Assembly: GCA_030762895.1 (NCBI GenBank)
Contig: CM061064.1
Location: 243,261,909-243,325,908 of the forward strand
Direction: 5' to 3'
From: Sophora flavescens
Taxonomy: Eukaryota > Streptophyta > Magnoliopsida > Fabales > Fabaceae
DNA: 64,000 bases
The notes below the pieces were generated by a model that was given only the letters and a program-made list of their open reading frames with translations, was not told where the DNA came from and ran no database searches. Shown here piece by piece: positions 20,470-32,246 of this stretch; position 1 is the stretch's first letter, and each line of letters begins with the position of its first letter. The translations under genes were made by a program, and so were the position numbers.

Positions 20470-21942
20470 TTATAATGTAGATTGATATGAATGAAAATTG
20501 GAAAGCTTGTCTATGACATTAAGGATAAACAAGTCAAAAAAGAATTTATGTGTTTGAAATATATTGAAGGCCATATTTAATTTTATGTGCCAAAGAGAAA
20601 GAAAAATCATGACAATGACAATTAACTCAAATACAAGATATACACATACATACTTATGTATTTATATATTCATGCTTATATGTAAAAAAGTAATCAGAGA
20701 ATGAAGAAAAGAGAACAAATACTTGCATTTAACAAGGACAAACAACTACTATAACTTATTCTTTGTAACACATGCAAAGTAGTGAGCATTATACCAATGG
20801 GAATGTCAATTCACTTTTAGATACCACACATGATTGTCCAGAACCAACTGCACCTTCACCGTTGCCTCGCACACTACTAGGACCACCAATTGCAAATGCT
20901 TGATGTGGAGCAATGGATCCTACAATTGAACCACCAATCATATAAGGGAAAACATAGCATATAGTAACACAAAAAAAGTTAAGAAATGGTGAGATTTTAA
21001 ACTAAAAAAATAATGTTCTAAGAAAATCTTCTATCTGCCATGATTAGAATCATGAACATGAAGCCCATACAACATTTTATCACACAATCATGAACATGAA
21101 GCTCATAGGCATTTTATCATACACTTTGCCTACGAATAAAAAATCATCATAAAAAATCATCATTAAAGATTTCATTCAATATTTCATTCTCCCTTCAATT
21201 AGAAGACAATGCAGAAGCTACAATCATAGGTCATACAAATAATTTCTTATTTAAATAAAACAAAACAGTTCATCTCCACTTCCAGAAGCTCCAACATGTT
21301 AAACATGTTCAGAGTAAAATAACCAAAATCAAAAAATATTGCTCTACCAGATATTACAGAAGAAATAAGATCATTATCATAGATTGTTTCATTCTCCCCT
21401 ATAGCATTCACAATTTCACCATGAACACTATACAGAAAATTCAAAACTACCATAATTTTGGAGATAAAAAATATCAAAGGTCACCTTCGAAGATCGATAA
21501 CATGATTCAAAACATGATTCCTGATCTTTGTTCTGATTCAGATTAAGGAAAATGATGATTCGCCTTCGAAGAGAGAGAGAGAGAAAGCAAATCTGCGAGA
21601 CACAGAGTATATGAACGTGCAGATCGAAGAGAGCATGAGTGTTGCAGATCGGAGAGAGAAACTGAGAGATAACGAACCACCTTATTGTAGAGAAAGAACG
21701 ATCAGAAGAGAAAGGATTGCTTGCAGGTGCAGATCGAGAGAGAAGGGAAAAAAGGGATCAGATGATAGATACAGAGAGAGAGTGGATTAGAAAGAAATGG
21801 AAAAGATGAAATATGAATTAATATTTAGCTTAACATAAGAAAATATATTTTGGTAGTTAATATATAATTAATTGACTAAAAAATAGCTACTAATAAAATT
21901 AGTAGTTAAAGTTAGTAGCTAAACCCAAAATTTCCTGTAGTG
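20470..21942. other. Non-coding region ending in a CACTA-like terminus
   Basis: Besides the OEP39-like fragment this holds a GA-rich stretch (about 21560-21790). At its right end, phrases of TAGTAGCTA/TTAGTAGTTA type come just before TTTCCTGTAGTG at 21931-21942. Read inward this gives CACTACAGGAAATTTTGGG, a typical CACTA-type terminus with subterminal repeats. No matching left end was found with confidence, so a non-autonomous element here is only suspected. Confidence 0.45.
20795..20937 (-). pseudogene. Fragment of an OEP39/OEP80-like chloroplast outer-envelope protein gene
   Basis: The minus strand encodes GGSIVGSIAPHQAFAIGG followed by SVRGNGEGAVGSGQSC and SELTFPL, then a GT at 20794-20793 that could be a splice donor. 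This is the conserved C-terminal beta-barrel region of plant Omp85/Toc75-V-like proteins (outer-envelope protein 80/39 family), which sit in the chloroplast outer membrane. Only about 45 residues are present. The expected next exon and the rest of the barrel were not found nearby, and the usual RGY is RGN here. It is best read as a gene fragment, perhaps captured by the suspected element ending at 21942. Confidence 0.7.
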
Positions 21943-22847
21943 GATGATGATGGAAAAATATGAAGGCTTTGCCTGCCGTGAAACTGTTGCTGATAGTTTT
22001 GTGGGTCTATCAGTCTTGCTAGCTACCAGTATATATAAATTATGTGATTATGTTAATAATGTAATAATAAAATCCTTATGTACAACTTATCCTATTAATC
22101 AAATCACCCATTTTTTCTCTTCATAATTTATTTCCTTCTTGAATTTTCAATTTTGAAGGGAAACAAATAATTTTCATTATCTATCAAATATTTATGATTG
22201 ATTTCCATAAACTCAATTAGTGAACTTTTTCATAATTTATTTCCTTTTTGAATATTCAAAGTTTTAAAGAAAACAAATCAATTTTATCACCCATTAAATT
22301 CATATCCAACCATTCTTTTCCATCGAAAACTTCCTTTTATGCTTTTTCCCATCTTTCTTTTTATTTTTTTAAGACTTTAATAAATTTTAAAGGCAAAAAT
22401 GATGGACGAAATATTTTTTTGATTTTTGATTGATAATTTTTTTTAGATTTTTTTCTGAATATTAATAAAAGCTAAAAACAAACTTCACTATTCCTAAAAT
22501 TTAAGATACTTTTAAGATTTTCATTTTTCAATTATGATTTTTTTTTTTTAAAAATTAAATGTCAAATATAAAAAAAAATGAAGGGATTTTTTTTGGTCTT
22601 GTTTTTTTGAATATTCTAAACTTGAGTAAAAACTTGAAAGGCATTCAACCAAAATGGGATGTTCACATTTCTATTGGAGGATTTTAATCCGAACATCTCA
22701 ACTATTTACAATATTCTTTTAATGTTGGGATCCATATTTTTGTAAAATCTCGAGCTTGACTATTGGATTATTTGAATTGCCCATTATCCTCTCTTGGATA
22801 AAATAAAATATCATAATTTTAATATCTCGAGAAATATTTAAGGACTA
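21943..22847 (+). repeat. Dispersed block R, copy B (left part, split by CACTA-2)
   Basis: It matches copy A (5640-6600) and the inverted copy C (54240-55080), including 'gctaccagtatatata', 'ttccttttt.aatattcaaag' and 'gttcacattt..ttgga'. The block is cut at 22847 by CACTA-2 and resumes at 32247. Copy C has the uninterrupted sequence across that point (AAGGACTAATTTC on its strand). Confidence 0.7.
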
Positions 22848-22867
22848 CACTAGTGCACAAAAGGGAT

Positions 22868-23216
22868 TCCACGTCGGTTATTTTTGGCTTTCCACATCGG
22901 TTTTGAAACTGATGTGGAAACGACCGATGTGGTTTATTGCCACTTTACACATCGGTTTTAAAACCGATGTTTAAAGTATATTTTAAACATCGGTTTTATA
23001 CTAACCGATGTGTAAAATTAATTTAGCAATTGTTAAGCAGTTTTAAATTTAACTTTCTACATCGGTTTTGCTTAAAACCGATGTGTAAAATTGACTTTCT
23101 ACATCGGTTTTCTAAAGAACCGATGTGTAAAGTTAAATTTACACATCGGTTTTAAGCAAAACCGATGTATAAAGTTAAATATACACATCGGTTATTGAGA
23201 ACCGATGTGTAAAATC
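22868..23216. repeat. CACTA-2 left subterminal array (ACATCGGTT)
   Basis: About a dozen ACATCGGTTTT / AAAACCGATGT motifs occur in facing pairs. Such subterminal motifs in CACTA elements are the binding sites for the element's own protein; binding here is inferred. Confidence 0.88.
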
Positions 23217-23645
23217 TCATTTTTTTTTAATCTATTATTTACATTTCAATCATTCCTGTTTCACTAATGCGGATCAATAAACAAACCAAAGTACCACTCG
23301 ATCAAACAAGAAACAACAACAGAACACCAAACCAGTTTTGACACAATCATTCAAAAGCAAAACATACTTCATTCAATTTTCTTAGCACAGCCAATTAGCT
23401 CTTACACATATGGTTAAAAATACCGACATTTCATCAAATGACTAGTGAGCACAGAATCGAAAACAGAGGGCATCGAGGCCTAATTAATTTCGAATGAATG
23501 AAAACAACACTTTATCAAAGCTACATCAAAACACGAGAGAAGAAGAATTGAACCGGACACGAGCACTAATACATATCATCAATCAAAGGTACGTACACTA
23601 TAGCTAGTATATGATAAGTTTTTAAACTAACTACATATATACAAA

Positions 23646-26600
23646 CTATGGGTGGTACACTTCAAGAAAGAAAGTTGCCCAACGCCTCTTTATGATGTTG
23701 ATGTCAGAATCAGACAATGGAGATGGATTGTTGAATATCTGCAAGTTTAATTGGACAAAAGATTATATCTTTTAAGTAATAAACTAACATAAAACATATA
23801 ACGAATCTATACTATTACTTCTAATTGTGTCAATTAACATTTACCTCACTCCATCTTTCAGTGATCCCGGAGGAGATAATTTCCAACATCCACTGCATCA
23901 CATAGTAGCCACATTCCCATGACCCACGTTGTATACGTTACTACGTACAAATGAAACCCAATTAGAATATGAGGAATTAAATAAAATAGAAATCAATTAT
24001 TGTACCCACTGCATTTGATGCATTTGAACTAATAAATATCTTACGCTGGGAATAATCCATCTGATAGCCCGAGTACACCTTTCACCACGCTGCATGTGGG
24101 ATGCATTAATAGACCTATCATGACAAAAACATTAATTAAAGTATATATAATAGATTTCAGATAATTAAAACAACTGCATTACTGATTATAAAGTATTTTA
24201 ACGCTTACGTTTCGATGATCGTCTTGATTGATTCGCGGCTTATGTCCCAATGAGCGAGAAGAAGACCACGACGTTCATTCTTGGGTACAAGAGCAACAGA
24301 TTGCCAATGCTTGCTGTATTTGCGGAACAATTAGTGATTTGTAAGTCATATATAGTTATACTTAAATTAATAACCGGTACTTACTTATTGAGATAAGGCG
24401 CAAGATAGAATTGATGATCGTCTCGGGCAAGTATATCACGTATGGTAGTGACCAGGGTCTTCCGATGCTACGAGAACATCACCCCTGAATGAACATGGGG
24501 TCAATGAACCCATAAAGGGCGAGGTTACCACGATCGACTAACATACGATGCAGATACCTAATATATTGGAAAAACATGTTAATTATCATTGTATTTAAAA
24601 ATTAATTACGTACTTAACTTATAAATAAAATGTACTTACGTGCACCAAAACGATATGTGTGCAGAACTGGCCATTTCTTTATTGAGTGCCATCTCCATAA
24701 GTTCTTTCTTTGGTATATACGAGTTCACTGGGCTGGCATCATGTTCCAACGTTACCAATGCTTGCATCATCCTCCATGGTGACAACTTTGTATAGCAAGA
24801 TCTTTGAAAACATCACCATGGCCAGGTGCCCCTTTGTCGATCCCCTAAACAACATAGATATATATTAGTAATCACGGATAATTAAGTTATTTAATTCGTT
24901 ATGAACTAAATGGTCAAATGAATACCTTGACAGAGCGGAGACATCTCTGGTCTTCCTAGATCCGACCTTTTAGGCACAATATCATTTCCAACATCCTATA
25001 ACAAATACAAATAAAGCATTATCTTTAAACAATAATAAATATATTTCAACTATGAATATAGAAAAACACAACTAACCGAATACCTCGGATGCAACAAGAA
25101 AGTGGCCGGTCTTCTTGGCCGGAGGATGAAGTTCTGGGGGCACGACCCCTTTGTTTGAACCTCCTCGGTGGGCACGGGGACTCGAGCATCAGCATCTCGA
25201 ATAATCTCAACGAGACACCCTCAGATGATCATCCGGTAATAACCGATGGTGTATGGTATTACCTAACTTATTATATGCCCTACCCAATGCCACTAAGCGG
25301 CGATGATGATGATGATCATCAACATACAGCTCACACCTATCAGGGTCGTCATCATCATCATCATCATCATCATCATCAGCAGCAGCATCATCATCATTTT
25401 CAGGATGATGAGGAGGATCACATGAGCCCTTAGTGCTCACATGGACAGAGGGTTGGACAGAGGGTTGGACACCAGCTGTCATCTCTTTGGGACAAAGAAG
25501 TAAATATTGCCATCTTTTGGGCAAACTGCTCGTTCATCTCCTGTCGAAGCTCAGCTGCAATCTCCTGTTTTAGTTGTGCTCTATCTGCAACCGAATCCCT
25601 GTGGCATTGGTGTGAAGATGAACCATGGTATTGGCGAATGCCGACTCCCCATCCAACACCAATGACACGGCCCGGGTGGTCTGGTTTACCGATGGCAGTA
25701 GATAAGATATCATTGCGTCCTCTAGGAACAAAGGTTCCTTGGGTTAGCTGATCATCCAAGGCATCCTATCACATAAAAATATCAGGTCACATTACAATTC
25801 GGTAACAATCTTAAAATGACAATTACAACAAACTATACTTACAATCCTCTCAGCTACTTGGCGGGCCTCCTCGGATGTATATTGTCCCGTTTTTCTTTGT
25901 CGGCCCCTCTTCCATGAACGATGGCGTGGGGGTGGAGGTGGATCAACAACCTCTGGAAGATTTTCAGCATTAGGATCCCTTTGAGATCTGTTGCTCGACG
26001 ACGTGCTTTCTTTTCCTCTTCAACCATTTTCTTAACAAGCTTTTTATATCCCCCACGAGACATGACATGGGGGTAGACATTCTTGCTTTGGTTTTCCTGC
26101 CCCTTTTTCCTCTTCTCCTGTTATAAATAAAAGACAATTAAATTACATAAGTAAATGAAATTAATGCAATTACATAAATTTAGAGACAAATCAAATAAGT
26201 TAACCTGAAAGATGGGATCACGTCGGCTCTGAACAAAGCGATCCCACGTCGCCTTGTCAAGAAACGGATACACCTCAAGTGGGTTCTTTTTACTTTTTGG
26301 ACCGAATATATAGTATATGCCCAGGTCGGCCTTAAAACCCCTCCAACGCTCTCCAGCATACTTCAGCAAACGCTTCTTCATAGCGTATGTATCCGGTATG
26401 TCAAATGTCAACTACATTAAGACCAAAAGAATCAACGAATTACTGTATGATATTATTAAGATAAAAATAAAGTAGATACAGACAAACACAGGACGTAGAA
26501 GTATAGATACCAGAATACTCTCCCATATCTGCTCCTTCACGTCCGCCGGTACATCTCTCCACCTATCAATGAGTATACTAGGCCTGTTCCTAGCAAGGGT

Positions 26601-26796
26601 CGCCACAAAACTGGTAAACTGATCTTCCATTGGCCCAATAGGTTTGAGGTTATCATCAAAATCTACTCTTATCCTCTGATTTGACCCACGGTTGGCAGTC
26701 AAATGCCTCATCGGTGTGGCACGTCTACCCTTTCTCTACCGGAGAGCGGGGTCTCGACCATTTGCATGAAGGAGGTGTATCCTCATGATCAGCCAT
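23646..26796 (-). pseudogene. CACTA-2 second gene: Ptta/En/Spm transposase region plus Ulp1 (C48) protease
   Basis: The start is the ATG at 26796 (MADHEDTPPSC). A frame break follows after PVEKG compared with CACTA-3. Pieces in order are the NRGSNQRIRVDF block (26711-26520), GERWRGFKADLG to FVQSRRDPIFQ (26411-26207), the MSRGGYKKLVKKM basic segment (26063-25854) and QGTFVPRGRNDI (25759-25640). A poly-Asp/His segment (about 25410-25310) is followed by a Ulp1-type protease: YGFIDPMFIQG near 24520, KHWQ near 24300, the catalytic Cys in QRGSWECGYYVM near 23915, and the end EVYHP-stop at 23646. Exons are separated by short introns. Ulp1-like proteases remove SUMO-type modifiers; the role in a transposon is unproven. 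Confidence 0.75.
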
Positions 26797-26964
26797 GTAT
26801 ACTGTTTAAACCACAAAAAAAAAAAACTTGTTAGTATGTCAGGATAAATATCAAACATAACTTATAAATATCGATCAACGTACATAAACATAACTTATAA
26901 ATATCAACGTAAACACATAATATGCCAAACTTGATGGTAATATCAAACTAAACTTACTTTCTGG

Positions 26965-29900
26965 TCAATTAGTAACGTTCTCCCATAACCCTTCTTGGTG
27001 ATCATTACGAGTAGCATGTACATCATCCACTTCATTTTCCTCATTGAAATTAGGCACTCGTGTTGAGAAAGAAGGAGTATCAGAAATATCAAGAGTTGAA
27101 TCGTGATTTCCCTCACTACCGTTATACATGTTTTTTCCCTGGAGAACCACTGACCACCTTTTGTTAGAAGGATTACGGATATAAAACACTTGTTTTGCTT
27201 GGGATGCCATGATGAAAGGTTCCTCTTTATTACCTACCTTACTAAGGTCCACCAATTTGAATCCTAACTCATCGGTTTGCACACCATTGTTACCGTCGAC
27301 CCACTGACATTTAAAAACAGGTAATCTAAACTTCGTGTAATCAACCTCCCATATCTCTTCAATGATTCCAAAGTATGAAACTGATGCCATAACAGGGTTT
27401 TTATCTTTCGAACTAGAGAAATGCATGGACTCAGCGACGACCATAACCCCACTGTTTTGCATAGTACTTTTGTCATCCTGGGACTTTGTATAGAAGGAAA
27501 ACTTATTGATATCGTACCCACTCCAGCATATGACATCAAAGTTAGGCCCCTGTGCTAGCCATTTTAATGTAGCAGAAGAAGTACCATCCTTTGCAATTTT
27601 TTCTTTAAACCAGTTCAAGAAAGTCTTGTTATGCTTGTTCAAACACCATTTTTCATTCATTCTAGGGTAAGTTTCATTGATAATGCTTTTATGCTCACAT
27701 AAGTATGGTTCAACCTCATCAGTGTTATTCAATATATACAAATGTGCTTGAAGCACTTCCTCCCGATCCATGCTCTTAACATTGATACCTAGTGTACCCT
27801 TACCATCATATCTTCCTTCGTGATTCGAGACTTGGAAGCCCTACAGTTCCGCTTCTGACATGTAGTCTGTACAAAACTCAATAGCTTCTTCTGCAACATT
27901 CCTTTCATCTATAGATGCTTCGGGACGGTGTGGATTTTTCATATATCCTTTCAGGATCTTCATGTATCGCTCAACCGGGTACATCCACCTTAAATAAACG
28001 GGACCGCACAATCTAATCTCCCTCACTAGATGAACAATCAAATGAACCATGATGTCAAAAAATGAAGGTGGAAAATACATCTCCAATTGGCACAATACAA
28101 TGGCTGCCTCATTTTCCAACTCATCCAAATTTTTAGTGTCAATGACCTTGCTACATATAGCATTGAAGAATAAGCATAACCTAGTAATGGCATGTCTGAC
28201 TTTTTTAGGCAATATGTCACGAATGGCCACCGGTAGTAGTTGTTGCATCAAGACATGACAATCATGAGACTTTAAGCCAAATAATTTGAGATCTTTCATT
28301 GAGACAAGTCTTCTGATATTTGAAGAGTAACCCTGTGGCACTTTGACTCCCCGTAGACATTCACAGAAACTTCTTTTCTCTTTTTTTGATAAAGTATGAC
28401 ATGATGGGGGCAAATAAGTCTTCTTATCCCCCACTTTAAGTGGAGCTAACTGCTCTCGTATACCCATCGCAACTAGATCCAGACGAGCATTCACACCATC
28501 CTTTGTCTTGCCTTGAATGTTGAGAAGCGTTCCGATTAAACTGTCACACACATTTTTCTCTACATGCATCACATCAATACAATGTCTTACATCAAGCTTG
28601 CACCAGTATGGAAGATCAAAGAAGATCGACCTCTTCTTCCATATTTTCTTCTCTGTAGCCTTCTTCTGGGTCTTCCCATAGATAACATTAGTGTTGTTCA
28701 CCCTTTCATAAACTTGCTCTCCAGTCAAGGCCACAGGAGCAATTTCATTCTCCGGAAGTCCATTGAAAGCTTTCCTCAATCTACGATAAGGATGATTACG
28801 TCGGAGAAATCTCCGATGCCCAAGGTAGACCGTCTTCCTTCCATGTTGCAGTTGATGGTAACATGTGCCTGCTTCACATATTGGACATGCTTTATGCCCC
28901 TTAACACTATACCCACACAGGTTCCCATATGCTGGAAAGTCATTGATGGTGCAAAATAACATGGCACGCAATCTGAATGTCTCACGGCAATACCCGTCGA
29001 TCATATCAACGCCTTCATCCCACATCATTCTCAAGTCTTCAATCAAGGGACTCAGATAAACATCAATATCATTTCCTGGCTGTTTAGGACCCGAAATCAT
29101 CATACTTAACATAATGTATTTGCGCTTCATGCACAACCAAGGAGACAGGTTGTAAATTACAAGGAGAACAGGCCATGAACTATGAATACTACTTAAGTTT
29201 CCATATGGATTCATTCCATCGATAGCAAGTCCAAGCCTGAGGTTTCTGGGCTCATTGCCGAAATCCGGAAACAAACTATCAATTCTCTTCCATTGCAAAG
29301 AATCGGCCGGATGGCGAAGCTGTCCATCACACTTCCTCTCATCTGCATGCCATCTAATGTTCTTTGCGTCATTTACATTAGCAAACAATCGCTTGAACCG
29401 CGGAATCACGGGAAGATACCATAACACCTTCGCAGGAGGACCTTTGGTGACCACATCACAACTAGAATCACCATCCTTCACTTTGTAGCGTGATACCCCA
29501 CACACTGGGGCACTCGTGCATCTCTTCAAACTCTTTCTGTACAATATGCAATCATTGGGGCAAGCGTGTATTTTCTTATACTCCATACCCATCGGACACA
29601 ATATCTTCTTCGCCTCATAGTTTCGAGATGGCAATGTGTTACCTTACGGAAGCATTTCTTTCAACAACTCAAGCAATTCGGTAAAGCTTTTATCGCTCCA
29701 CCCATTTCTCGCCTTCACATTGAACAATCTTAACACCGCCGACAACCGTGTGAAATTAGTGCACCCGGATACAAAGCCACTTCCGCATCACTGCACAAAG
29801 TATCATACACATGTGCGCGCCGAAAAGACTCTTGCCCAACATCACGGATCATGTCCTCTAGTCCATCGTCCATTTCCACGTCATCAACTTCCTCTCTATC

Positions 29901-30155
29901 CGACACCCTCGGCCTGTCTAACGATTCACCATGGCATATCCATGTTGTATAACTCTTGCAAATCCCCTCACAAATAAGATGATCACGTATCTCCTCGGCT
30001 TCTAGTCGTCTCTCATTCAAACAGTTAACACAAGGACAATAAAACCTTCCGTTACCACTATCAGGAGCATTTGTTTTTGCAAACTGTAGAAAATCTTCCA
30101 CTCCATTCTCATACTCATCACTTGTCCGTCTAGCATTCATCCAACCGCGATCCAT
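26965..30155 (-). pseudogene. CACTA-2 TnpD-type transposase (tnp2 family), broken
   Basis: From the ATG at 30155 (MDRGWMNARRTSDEY) the order is: a transposase-associated Cys-rich domain (FYCPCVNCLNER); a frame break near 29760, where CACTA-3 has one more C; a stop just before GNTLPSRN; and then a 597-codon open stretch to 27841 with the tnp2 core (GMNPYGNLSS, NDFPAYGNLCGYSVKGHKAC, DVMHVEKNVCDSLIGTLLN). A DUF4218-like region follows (MYFPPSFFDIMVHL, MYPVERYMKILKGYMKNPHR). After a stop in EAEL-stop, the same frame continues with a DUF4216-like region (27771-26965, FKCQWVDGNNGVQTDELGF). TnpD binds and cuts the element ends in the nucleus. A consensus of CACTA-2 and CACTA-3 would resolve most breaks. 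Confidence 0.85.
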
Positions 30156-30649
30156 GACTAAACCAATACCTTCGTACTTAGTCCAACATATTCATCAACC
30201 ACTTCTTATGACAGGGTATGGCCCTATCCCATTCGAGAAGAAACTTTTCCAACATTCGGTTAACAGTTAGTCCTTAACTCTCATGCTCATACTCGACAAA
30301 ATTTGGCGAGCATTTCCCCGCGGTCTCCGACGTACACTACTTGAACGCGATGACATCCACCACGATAAAGTATGCACCCGGAGAACGAAAGGAAATGTAT
30401 CAATCCGAACTTTCATCAAGTATATAACATTAGAACCAATGAATAACTATTTTAACTGAATTAAGAAAAAGTTTTTTCCCAAACTGTCCAACTTTGGACA
30501 ATTCAAGATCCAACACAATGAGCGGTACATTAAGCACGTACACGTACGCTCATTAGTATTGCATCTCAAACGGGAAACTAAGGCTTTACTATTTATGTAG
30601 CTTGCATGAAGATGGGGCTTGAAAAGTGAAGAAAATTAGCCAAACAGAG

Positions 30650-31210
30650 CCCTTCACGGCCTAGCCTTGAAAGCCATCACGGCAGTGATCGAGTATAGCT
30701 TAAAAGAAAGAATGGAAAAGTCAGAACTGGTCACGGCCATCCCGTGATGCCCATCACGGCCGTGACATGTCACTGTACCCGGACCCTCACAGTGAGAACC
30801 GATCACGGCCTAGCCGTGATGGTGGTCACCGCCGTGATGGACCAACCAGTGAAGCAACCTCCAGGCGAGAACCCATCACGGCCTTGCCGTGATTGCCATC
30901 ACGGCCGTGACATGCCAACTGAACCAGACCCTCACAGGCAGAACTGATCACGGCCTAGCCGTGATGGTGGTCACGCGGCCGTGACAGACCAACAGTGAAG
31001 CAACCTCCAAGGCGAGAACCTATCACGGCCTGGCCGTGATGGCCATCACGGCCGTGACATGCCAATCGAACCAGACCCTCACAGCGGAACCGATCACGGC
31101 CTTGCCGTGATGGTGGTCACGGCCGTGACAGAACAACAGTGAAGCAACCTCCAGCGGAATCCGTCACGGCCTAGCCGTGACAGCAAAGACTGGCCGTGAT
31201 CGGGTGATAC
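30650..31210. repeat. GC-rich palindromic minisatellite upstream of TnpD (CACTA-2)
   Basis: Alternating motifs GATCACGGCCTAGCCGTGAT and GGTCACGGCCGTGAC recur every 70-80 bp inside a unit of about 145-150 bp, separated by phrases such as 'agtgaagcaacctcca' and 'ccagaccctcaca'. It stands out from its AT-rich surroundings and lies between the TnpD start and the subterminal repeats. Its place and base composition recall the GC-rich control region near the promoter of maize En/Spm; that parallel is inference. Confidence 0.85.
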
Positions 31211-31299
31211 CACCACTTGGAAAAATCCAGTCTTGGAGCAACAGAACAACACATGCAAGTATATTATCCAACCATTTCGAGTCAAAGTTCATAACTTTT

Positions 31300-31770
31300 C
31301 TAAACAAGAAACAAATATATACCTGAGGGACGAGCAAAAATGGCGCTCTTCACGCAAACGAGGGTAGCTCGCGAATGATCGTTCTAAGTGGTTCTCTTAC
31401 GAAGCAGAAAATGAAGGCTCGCAGTCGCAGTGGTCTTCTTTGTCTACGATTGAAAAGGGAAAAAGGACGTGAAGAAGGGAGCGAGAGAGAGAAAGAGAAA
31501 GAAAGAGAGAGAATGAGAAGAAGGAAATGCAGAGAGAGAGAATGAGAAGAAGGAAATGCAGAGAGAGAATGAGAATGAGAGAGAGAGAGACGCATACCTG
31601 AGGGTAGCTCGCGGATGTGAGTGCAGTGAGAGAGATGGAAAAGCAGTGACAACGCAGAACAGAAACAAGCCGCGCGTTAGCAGAGAGGGGAGGAGTGTTG
31701 TGTTTTAGGGTACGTCAGAAACCGAAGAATGAGGGCGCAAAACACAAGGAGGGAAATAGAAAAATTGGGA
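31300..31770. other. GA-rich 5' region of CACTA-2
   Basis: GAGAGAGA and AGAAGGAAATGCAGAGAG repeats (about 31480-31590) lie between the minisatellite and the subterminal array, where the element's promoter and leader should be. Open frames here are low-complexity artefacts. Confidence 0.5.
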
Positions 31771-31774
31771 CTAT

Positions 31775-32222
31775 TACACATCGGTTATAAGGAAAACCGA
31801 TGTGTTAAACATCTTATACACATCGGTTATGACAAAACCGATGTGTAAACATTAAACTTTTAAATTCTGATTTTTTCTTTTAAATTTTATACATCGGTTA
31901 ATAAAAACCGATGTGTAAAAGTAAAATCTAAATTTCTATTTTTTTTCTTTATAATTTTATACATCGGTTATTTAAAAACCGTTGTGGTTACTCACCATTT
32001 TACACATCGGTTTAAAAAGAACCGATGTTGAATGTTAAAAATTCCGAGTTTTAATTTTTTTTATTTTAATTTTACACATCGGTTATAAATAACCGATGTG
32101 GAAAAGTTTTACACATCGGTTATTCTCTAAACCGATGTGTAATACTTTCGTTTTAATTTCAAAAATGCCACCGCCTCGTTTTACACATCGGTTTATACAA
32201 AACCGATGTGTAAACTCCGATG
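31775..32222. repeat. CACTA-2 right subterminal array (ACATCGGTT)
   Basis: Facing pairs of CACATCGGTTAT and AACCGATGTG recur to within about 25 bp of the terminus, mirroring the left end. Confidence 0.88.
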
Positions 32223-32246
32223 TAGAATCCCTTTTCTGCACTAGTG

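Larger units (their letters stand above)
22848..32246 (-). mobile_element. CACTA-2: complete CACTA (En/Spm) transposon, 9.4 kb
   Basis: It starts CACTAGTGCACAAAAGGG at 22848. It ends at 32246 with a terminus that reads CACTAGTGCAGAAAAGGG on the other strand. The flanks are CTA (22845-22847) and CTA (32247-32249), the 3-bp target duplication expected for this superfamily. Subterminal ACATCGGTT arrays lie inside both ends. Both genes are on the minus strand: TnpD first, then the Ptta/En/Spm-Ulp1 gene. The genes are damaged, but the ends look intact enough to be moved if transposase is supplied by another copy. Confidence 0.93.

Noticed and set aside
25089..25433. Plus-strand frame with a poly-His run
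   Set aside because: Antisense of the poly-Asp segment of the CACTA-2 second gene; the trinucleotide run keeps both strands open.
30650..31210. CRISPR-like array
   Set aside because: Spacers are not unique or of constant length, the sequence is plant transposon DNA, and the repeats are palindromic minisatellite units.
31350..31668. Ser/Leu-rich minus-strand frames (SLSHSHSL type)
   Set aside because: Low-complexity translation of the GA-rich region of CACTA-2.
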